This document shows, one piece after another, positions 5,292-10,279 of a stretch of 10,279 bases of DNA. Numbering within the stretch: position 1 is the first letter of the stretch; each line of letters starts with the position of its first letter. The stretch lies in the NCBI GenBank assembly GCA_944363755.1, contig CALVVC010000032.1:1-10279 (forward strand), in the 5' to 3' direction. Source of the DNA: an uncultured Bacilli bacterium (GTDB taxonomy: Bacteria > Bacillota_I > Bacilli_A > RF39 > UBA660). The notes beneath the pieces are model-generated. The model did no database searches. It worked only from the letters and a program-made list of their open reading frames with translations, and was not told the DNA's origin. Made by a program: the position numbers and the translations under genes.

Positions 5292-5549
5292 ATGAGTAAA
5301 ATGAATTTTCACTTTAGTTATGATACAACACAACGCTTAGCAGATGCTAGATGTGGAATAATTAGTTATAATATTGTAAGAAAACAACCATTTACAATCA
5401 TTCAAACTAAACCTCCTATTCCAAACGAGTCAAATGATTATAATAAATCATTTGATTTAGATGAGTTTTTAAAAGAAACTGAAGGACTAAGTTATGAAGA
5501 AATAAAAAATGGTATGAATGAAAGTTATAATATATGTAAAAAAAGATAG
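5292..5549 (+). CDS. Hypothetical protein of 85 aa, strongly expressed by its signals
   Basis: I do not recognise this protein. It has no membrane segment or signal peptide and a single internal Cys cluster is absent. The first half is mixed and basic ('FSYDTTQRLADARCGIISYN'). Then comes a Pro-rich linker ('QTKPPIPNESNDYNK'), and the C-terminal third looks like an acidic helix pair ('DLDEFLKETEGLSYEEIKNG') with a basic tail ('ICKKR'). ATG 5292 has AAAGGAG seven bases upstream and lies 20-odd bases after a near-consensus promoter. It is a single-gene unit ending in a strong terminator that overlaps its TAG stop. High expression is inferred from these signals. The size and helical acidic tail would also fit an antitoxin or small regulator, but no partner toxin is next to it, so I do not propose that. 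Confidence 0.75.
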   Translation: MSKMNFHFSYDTTQRLADARCGIISYNIVRKQPFTIIQTKPPIPNESNDYNKSFDLDEFLKETEGLSYEEIKNGMNESYNICKKR

Positions 5550-5568
5550 GCACATAACCTATCTTTTT
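5540..5568. terminator. Bidirectional terminator between the orphan gene and rpmB
   Basis: AAAAAGATAGG (5540-5550) pairs perfectly over 11 bases with CCTATCTTTTT (5558-5568) around the loop CACATAA. A runs precede and T runs follow the GATAGG core, so it works on both strands. It contains the TAG stop of the plus-strand orphan and ends two bases before the rpmB stop on the minus strand, serving both convergent genes. Confidence 0.9.
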
Positions 5569-5569
5569 A

Positions 5570-5749
5570 CTAAGCAGCTTTTTCTTGTTTTCTTAAACTT
5601 CTAATTTCTCTTGCACTCATTCTAATTTTTGTTCCATCTTCAAGTCTTATTACTTGTAAATTTGGTTTTTGTTGTCTTTTAGTAGCATTTAAAGCGTGTG
5701 ATCTACTATTTCCAGTTAAAGGCTTTTTGCTAGTAACTTTCTTTGCCAT
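5570..5749 (-). CDS. rpmB: 50S ribosomal protein bL28, 59 aa
   Basis: bL28 is a small protein of the large ribosomal subunit. The minus-strand frame runs from ATG at 5749 to TAG at 5572-5570. The protein begins 'MAKKVTSKKPLTGNSRSHAL' and continues 'NATKRQQKPNLQVIRLEDGT', with the family hallmarks 'GNSRSHALNATKR', 'KPNLQ' and the closing 'RMSAREIRSLRK'. Length is close to the usual 60-63 residues. The cysteines of the zinc-binding form are absent, so it is the zinc-independent (C-minus) type. AAAGGAGG stands just upstream of the ATG, and a TTGACT-N17-TAAAGT promoter lies further up. It diverges from dnaE and converges on the 85-residue orphan. It is easily missed because of its size. Confidence 0.95.
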   Translation of the reverse strand: MAKKVTSKKPLTGNSRSHALNATKRQQKPNLQVIRLEDGTKIRMSAREIRSLRKQEKAA

Positions 5750-5785
5750 AATAATTCCTCCTTTACTAAACGTTTCTGCTTTATA

Positions 5786-5814
5786 ACTTTATCATATTTA
5801 TGTTATAAAGTCAA
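5786..5814 (-). promoter_or_regulatory. rpmB promoter
   Basis: On the minus strand, TTGACT (5814-5809), a 17-base spacer, and TAAAGT (5791-5786), preceded by TGA, so an extended -10 is formed. The predicted start is near 5779, giving a leader of about 30 bases. It stands back to back with the dnaE promoter, the two -35 boxes about 20 bases apart. Confidence 0.65.
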
Positions 5815-5833
5815 ATAAAATCGTATAAAAATA

Positions 5834-5863
5834 TTGACTCTACATACATCCGTATGCTATAAA
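5834..5863 (+). promoter_or_regulatory. dnaE promoter
   Basis: TTGACT (5834-5839), an 18-base spacer, TATAAA (5858-5863), with TG one base upstream (TGCTATAAA). The predicted start near 5870 makes a leader of only about 16 bases, so the ribosome-binding site GGAGAGTGAT lies at the very 5' end of the mRNA. This promoter probably drives the whole dnaE-lspA-rluD run. Confidence 0.7.
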
Positions 5864-5885
5864 AGAAGAAAGGAGAGTGATTGTT

Positions 5886-8846
5886 ATGTACAATATGTTA
5901 TATGTTAAGAGTAATTACTCTCTTTTATCAAGTCTTTTAACGATAGATGATATTATAGACTATAATATTAAAAATAATAAAACTAGTGCCATTCTTTGTG
6001 ATGATAATATGTATGGAGTAATGGAGTTCATTAAAAAGTGTAATATCAAGAAACTAAAACCTGTAATTGGACTAGAGGTTTCTATTAATAATTATAAAGT
6101 ACTTTTATATATAAAAAATTATCAAGGATATCTTAACTTAATAAAAATATGTACTAAGATAAATGATAATAGTATTACAATAGACGATATTATTAACTAT
6201 AAAGATAATCTTTTCTTTTTAATACCCTTTTCTAGTTTAGAATTTTATAAAGAATATAAAGATAAAATCAATGATATTTATCTTGGCTTTAGTAATAAAA
6301 AAGAAGAAAGTGAAGCCTTAGTTATTACTAAAGATATAGTTTATTTAAAGCCTTGCTTATATAAGAGTAGGGAGTATAGTAATTACTTAAAATATCTTTA
6401 TTTAATTAGAGATGGTAAGACTATAAACGATAATATTACTTATGATACTCTAAATAAAGAATTAGATGTTAATGATGTTATTAATACATATAGTAATATA
6501 GGACTGCTTAATACTTTAAAGATAGTAGATCTTTGTAATTTAGAATTTCCTAAGTCAAGTTTATTACTACCTATATATGAGACTCCTAAAGGAGTAGATT
6601 CATCTATTTATTTAGTATCTTTATCAAGAATAGGTCTTGCTAAAAGACTTAATAATAATGTTCCTAAAGATTATCTTAATAGATTAAACTATGAACTTAA
6701 TATAATTAATCATATGGGTTTTGCTAACTACTTTCTTGTTGTTTATGATTTTATTAGATATGCTAAAAAGAAAGGCATCTTAGTAGGACCTGGTAGAGGT
6801 AGTGCTGCTGGGTCTTTAGTAGCATACTCACTTGGTATTACAGAAATTGATCCCTTAAAATATAATTTATTATTTGAAAGATTCTTAAATCCAGAACGCA
6901 AAACTATGCCTGATATAGATACAGATATACCTGATATTTATAGAGATGATATTATTAATTATGTTACGGATAAATATGGTAAAAAAAAGGTATCTGGAAT
7001 AGTAACTTTTGGAACTCTTGCTGCTAAACAAGTATTAAGAGACATTTCTCGTGTATTTAGTGTACCTTTATATAAAGTAGATAAATTAACATCTTTTATA
7101 CCTGTTATGTCCAATAAGAAGTTAATTGATTTTTATAAAGAAAATAAAGAGTTTAGAGAATATATTAATAGTGATGAACTATTATCTAAAGTCTATAAAA
7201 TAGCATCTATTATTGAAGGATTCCCAAGACAAATTGGAACACACGCAGCGGGTATTGTTATGTGTAAGAAAGACTTGGATGAAGTAATACCTCTAACTAA
7301 AAGTGATGATATGTATTTAACTGGTTATTCTATGAATTACTTAGAAGAGTTAGGCCTATTAAAGATGGATTTTTTAGGAATTAGGAATCTTACTATTATT
7401 ATGAATGTAATAGATATGATTTATAAAACAAAAGGGATAAAAATAGATTTTAATACAATTCCTTTAGATAATAAAGAAACTTATGATTTATTTACAAGAA
7501 GCGATACGAGTGGTATTTTTCAATTTGAATCTAATGGCATGAGAGGTTTTCTTAGAAAACTTAAACCTAGTAGTTTTGATGATTTAATCGCTGCAATTGC
7601 CTTATTTAGACCTGGTCCTGCTGAAAATATTGATTTATATATTGCAAGACGTGAAGGACGCGAAAAAGTTATTTATCAAGATAAAGTATTAGAGCCTATC
7701 TTAAAAGAAACATATGGTATTATGATATATCAAGAACAAATAATGCAAGTAGCACATATTTATGCAGGTTATAGTCTAGGAGAAGCAGATATACTAAGAA
7801 GAGCGATTAGTAAGAAAAAAGTAGATGTTTTAAAGAATGAAGAAAGCAAATTCATAAGTAAAGCGAAAAGATTAGGACATGATGAAGTTACTTCAAAAAC
7901 AATATTTGCAAGTATTATGAAGTTTGCAGGTTATGGTTTTAATAAATCCCATGCTGTTGCCTACTCACTAGTCGCTTATAAAATGGCTTATTTAAAAGTA
8001 CATTATAAGTTAGAGTTTTATGCTAATTTACTTAATAATGTAATAGGAGCATCATCTAAAATGCAAGAATATATAAGAGAAGTTAGAAGCCATAACTTAA
8101 AAGTATTAAAACCTGATATTAATAAAAGTACTAATAAATTTGTTATAGATGATAATAACATAGTCTTCCCATTTTCTACTATTAAAGGTGTAGGAACAAG
8201 TGTCTCTAGTTTAGTAATAAAAGCAAGAGATAGAAAATTTACTGATATATATGATGCTTTCTCTAAGTTAGTTAGAGGGGGAGTTACTAAAAAACAATTA
8301 GAAAGTTTAATTAATGCTGATACTTTTAGAAATTTTGGTTTTAATAAAAAAACTCTTATTACTAATTTAGACAGTCTAGTTAATTATGGAAGTTTAACTA
8401 TAGATTTAGACGAGTCTTTAGTATTAAAACCAGAACTTATTATTACTAATGAATATCAAGATAGTGTTTTATTAGAACAAGAGATAGAGTGCTTTGGTTT
8501 TTATATTAGTAATCATCCTGTAACTTCTTATAAAAGTAAATATCAAAATATTGTTAGTATTAATAATTTAAGTAATTATTTTAATAGAATAGTTAATGTT
8601 ATGATAATGGTAGATAAAGTTAAAGCGATTAAGACTAAGAAAAATGAAGATATGGCTTTTGTAACTAGTAGTGATGAAACAGGAAGTATTGATTTTATCT
8701 TTTTTCCTAGAGTATATAAAAATAATATAGATATTAAAAAAGGAGATATTTGTATATTTACAGGGACAGTAGAAAAAAGATTTAATGAGTTACAATTAAT
8801 AGTTAGTAAAGTAGAATATATAAGGAGAGAAAATGAAGAAGAGTAA
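5886..8846 (+). CDS. dnaE: DNA polymerase III alpha subunit, DnaE type, 986 aa
   Basis: This is the catalytic subunit of a replicative C-family polymerase. In order: a PHP domain (about 1-190), the palm with 'GPGRGSAAGSLVAYSLG' (about 301-317) and 'PDIDTD' (342-347) carrying two catalytic aspartates, 'RQIGTHAAGIVM' (448-459), 'LLKMDFLGIRNL' with the third aspartate (D495), fingers with 'FRPGPAENIDLYIARR' and 'YGFNKSHAVAYSLVAYKMAY', a helix-hairpin-helix ('IKGVGTSVSSLV', about 766-777), and a C-terminal OB fold (about 898-976). It has no exonuclease domain, so it is DnaE, not PolC. It is shorter than B. subtilis DnaE (about 1115). The PHP metal histidines are lost: the usual 'HLHVHSEYS' is 'LYVKSNYS', and 'TDH' is 'CDD', so proofreading by PHP is unlikely. 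ATG 5886 follows AAAGGAGAGTGAT; the GTG at 5877 lies in that site. The end overlaps lspA by 14 bases. Confidence 0.96.
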   Translation: MYNMLYVKSNYSLLSSLLTIDDIIDYNIKNNKTSAILCDDNMYGVMEFIKKCNIKKLKPVIGLEVSINNYKVLLYIKNYQGYLNLIKICTKINDNSITIDDIINYKDNLFFLIPFSSLEFYKEYKDKINDIYLGFSNKKEESEALVITKDIVYLKPCLYKSREYSNYLKYLYLIRDGKTINDNITYDTLNKELDVNDVINTYSNIGLLNTLKIVDLCNLEFPKSSLLLPIYETPKGVDSSIYLVSLSRIGLAKRLNNNVPKDYLNRLNYELNIINHMGFANYFLVVYDFIRYAKKKGILVGPGRGSAAGSLVAYSLGITEIDPLKYNLLFERFLNPERKTMPDIDTDIPDIYRDDIINYVTDKYGKKKVSGIVTFGTLAAKQVLRDISRVFSVPLYKVDKLTSFIPVMSNKKLIDFYKENKEFREYINSDELLSKVYKIASIIEGFPRQIGTHAAGIVMCKKDLDEVIPLTKSDDMYLTGYSMNYLEELGLLKMDFLGIRNLTIIMNVIDMIYKTKGIKIDFNTIPLDNKETYDLFTRSDTSGIFQFESNGMRGFLRKLKPSSFDDLIAAIALFRPGPAENIDLYIARREGREKVIYQDKVLEPILKETYGIMIYQEQIMQVAHIYAGYSLGEADILRRAISKKKVDVLKNEESKFISKAKRLGHDEVTSKTIFASIMKFAGYGFNKSHAVAYSLVAYKMAYLKVHYKLEFYANLLNNVIGASSKMQEYIREVRSHNLKVLKPDINKSTNKFVIDDNNIVFPFSTIKGVGTSVSSLVIKARDRKFTDIYDAFSKLVRGGVTKKQLESLINADTFRNFGFNKKTLITNLDSLVNYGSLTIDLDESLVLKPELIITNEYQDSVLLEQEIECFGFYISNHPVTSYKSKYQNIVSINNLSNYFNRIVNVMIMVDKVKAIKTKKNEDMAFVTSSDETGSIDFIFFPRVYKNNIDIKKGDICIFTGTVEKRFNELQLIVSKVEYIRRENEEE

Positions 8847-9312
8847 TATTATATTAGTATGCTTTTTAATTAGTTTTTTATTAAGCTTAGATTTAGTTTT
8901 AAAATATATAGTTAGTAATTATTTAACATCTATTAATATTATAGATAACTTCTTTTCCTTAACCTATGTTTTAAATGATGGCGCTGCTTTTTCTTTATTT
9001 AGAGGTAATATTTATATATTAATAATTATTGCAATAATTTGTTTATTCTTTATAATCTATGAGTTAAAGAATAACTTAAATGATAGAATACTTTCTATAG
9101 GTTATTCTCTATTATTAGCAGGACTATTAGGTAATTTTATAGATAGATTAATAGATGGTTATGTAGTTGATTATTTATCATTTAAATTACTTGGATACAA
9201 CTATCCTATCTTTAACTTTGCAGATATATTAATAGTAGTAGGGATAATTATTGTTATAATAAAAGAAGTTTTAAAGGAAAGAGGTAAAAAAGATGAAGTT
9301 AGAAGTAAATAG
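8833..9312 (+). CDS. lspA: Lipoprotein signal peptidase (signal peptidase II), 159 aa
   Basis: LspA is an aspartyl protease in the membrane that removes the signal peptide from prolipoproteins after their Cys has been lipidated. Four membrane helices are visible, at about 5-27, 58-77, 86-104 and 128-147. The signature residues are present: 'DLVLK' in the first helix (D20, K24), 'LNDGAAFSLF' (47-56), 'GNFIDRLIDGYVVDYLSF' (100-117) with catalytic D113, and 'FNFADILIVVG' with catalytic D131. Length is normal for the family. The start overlaps the last 14 bases of dnaE, with AAGGAG just upstream of the ATG inside the dnaE coding region, and the 3' end overlaps the next gene by 20 bases. Both overlaps suggest translational coupling. 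Confidence 0.96.
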   Translation: MKKSNIILVCFLISFLLSLDLVLKYIVSNYLTSINIIDNFFSLTYVLNDGAAFSLFRGNIYILIIIAIICLFFIIYELKNNLNDRILSIGYSLLLAGLLGNFIDRLIDGYVVDYLSFKLLGYNYPIFNFADILIVVGIIIVIIKEVLKERGKKDEVRSK

Positions 9313-10192
9313 TGAAGGAAGTAGACTTGATAGTTATATTGCAAGTAACAGTGATTTATCTAGAAGTAGAGTATCTAAACTAATAAGCGATAATAAAGTC
9401 CTTGTTAATGGTAAAGAGAAAAATGCTAGTTATAAAGTAAAGCTAGGGGATATTATTGAAGTAAGTGTTGATGATGAAATTAATTTAGATGACTTACAGC
9501 CTGCTAATATTCCTTTAGATATTATTTACGAAGATGAATACTTAATGATTATTAATAAAGAAAGTGGCCTTGTAGTTCATCCTGCTCCAGGTCATGTTAC
9601 TGATACATTAGTTAATGCCCTTATTTACCACTCTAAAGTAAGTAGCGATGGTACCTTTAGACCAGGTATTGTTCATCGTCTTGATAAAGATACAAGTGGT
9701 TTAATGGTAGTTGCTAAAGATGCTAAGACTATGGAACTTTTAAGTGATATGATAAAAAATAAAAAGATAGAAAGACATTATCTTGCAATTGTAGATGGCG
9801 TTATTTTACATGATACAGGAACAATTGATGCTCCTATTGGAAGGGATGAATTTAATAGACAAAAGATGGCTGTAACATCCAATAATAGTAAAGAAGCCAT
9901 AACTAATTTTAGAGTTTTAAAAAGATTTAAAAATAATACTTTAATAGAATGTATCTTAGAGACTGGTAGAACTCATCAAATAAGAGTACATCTTAACTAC
10001 ATTAAACATCCAGTTTCTAATGACCCTTTATATGGTAATCATAAAAATGTAACAGAGTTTGGACAAATGTTACACTCTAAAAGTATTAGATTTATTCATC
10101 CTATTACAGGTAAAGAGTTATATTTTGAGCAAGTTCCTCCTTGTGAGTTCTTAGATTATTTAAAGACTTTAGAGAGTGAAAATAATGAATAA
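9293..10192 (+). CDS. 23S rRNA pseudouridine synthase, RluD/RluA family, 299 aa
   Basis: The enzyme converts specific uridines in 23S rRNA to pseudouridine. The N-terminal S4 RNA-binding domain spans about 1-60 ('SRLDSYIASNSDLSRSRVSK', then 'VLVNGKEKNASYKVKLGD'). The catalytic domain follows, with 'YEDEYLMIINKESGLVVHPA' (79-98) and the catalytic motif 'HRLDKDTSGLMVVAKD' (128-143), in which D131 is the nucleophile. 'ETGRTHQIRVHL' near the C-terminus is another family signature. Length and S4 domain match RluD and the B. subtilis YlyB type, and lspA-ylyB adjacency is a familiar Bacillota arrangement. The start overlaps the end of lspA by 20 bases, with AAGAGGT upstream. The exact target uridines are not readable from sequence, so I give no gene symbol. 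Confidence 0.94.
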   Translation: MKLEVNSEGSRLDSYIASNSDLSRSRVSKLISDNKVLVNGKEKNASYKVKLGDIIEVSVDDEINLDDLQPANIPLDIIYEDEYLMIINKESGLVVHPAPGHVTDTLVNALIYHSKVSSDGTFRPGIVHRLDKDTSGLMVVAKDAKTMELLSDMIKNKKIERHYLAIVDGVILHDTGTIDAPIGRDEFNRQKMAVTSNNSKEAITNFRVLKRFKNNTLIECILETGRTHQIRVHLNYIKHPVSNDPLYGNHKNVTEFGQMLHSKSIRFIHPITGKELYFEQVPPCEFLDYLKTLESENNE

Positions 10193-10279
10193 AGAAATTC
10201 CCCAAAGTGTTTTAGAATATGGTTTTGATTTTGACTGGGATGAGAAAGATGTTTGGAAGCTTGACTATCCTGAACAAGA
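10185..10279 (+). CDS. Start of an uncharacterised protein, truncated by the window end
   Basis: An ATG at 10185 overlaps the stop of the pseudouridine synthase by eight bases and opens a frame running off the window for 31 codons: 'MNKEIPQSVLEYGFDFDWDE' followed by 'KDVWKLDYPEQ'. The Trp and Asp content and 'FDFDWDEKDVWKLD' resemble the start of an uncharacterised bacterial family in which a similar 'W.LDIP' stretch recurs, but this is recall only. The Shine-Dalgarno (AGAGAGTGA) is weak, so the gene probably depends on coupling to the gene before it. Function unknown. Confidence 0.65.
   Translation, partial: MNKEIPQSVLEYGFDFDWDEKDVWKLDYPEQ

Noticed and set aside
1..10279. CRISPR arrays, tRNA or rRNA genes, insertion sequences
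   Set aside because: I looked for direct repeats with spacers, tRNA arms and transposase motifs on both strands and saw none.

Overview
The window reads as chromosomal DNA of a very low-GC Gram-positive bacterium (Bacillota). Strong GGAGG or GGTGAT ribosome-binding sites precede nearly every gene. The promoters are sigma-A type (TTGACA-N17-TATTAT) and the terminators are short hairpins followed by T runs. The gene set is housekeeping: greA, trmL, rpmB, dnaE, lspA and an rluD-type synthase. All eight tryptophans I can place are TGG and no gene has an in-frame TGA, so the standard bacterial code fits better than the mycoplasma code. An uncultured, small-genome, gut-type member of the Bacilli is my inference; species cannot be named.

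Layout. Bases 1-420 are the 3' end of a gene ending in a GyrI/AraC-type effector-binding domain. A 237-base gap follows with a terminator and two palindromes. Bases 658-3190 hold two overlapping genes: a HerA/TraD-like P-loop ATPase and a Ser/Asn/Cys-rich repeat protein that may fold as a beta-solenoid. This pair is the least understood part of the window. greA (3334-3807) has its own promoter and a short leader hairpin. It converges on a small minus-strand gene (3847-4014) for a Tyr/Pro-rich protein that is easily missed because of its size. Then comes a plus-strand pair: a membrane-anchored thioredoxin-like protein and trmL (4148-5206). An 85-residue orphan with a near-perfect sigma-A promoter (5292-5549) converges on rpmB, the gene for ribosomal protein bL28 (5570-5749, minus strand), and they share a bidirectional terminator. 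rpmB and dnaE diverge from back-to-back promoters. dnaE, lspA, the rluD-type gene and a last truncated gene (5886 to the window end) form a run of overlapping, probably translationally coupled genes.

How the genes relate. The right half supplies core functions: replication (DnaE), lipoprotein maturation (LspA), rRNA pseudouridylation (RluD family), tRNA wobble methylation (TrmL), translation (bL28) and transcript-cleavage rescue of RNA polymerase (GreA). The lspA-rluD neighbourhood is a familiar Bacillota arrangement. The ATPase plus Cys-rich pair is set off from its left neighbour by a terminator and from greA by a separate promoter. No relaxase, integrase or other conjugation gene is visible. 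It may be a resident two-gene system rather than part of a mobile element, but its function cannot be read from the sequence.

Several starts proposed here are downstream of the longest possible open frame. The upstream candidate codons lie inside a terminator, a promoter or the ribosome-binding site itself.
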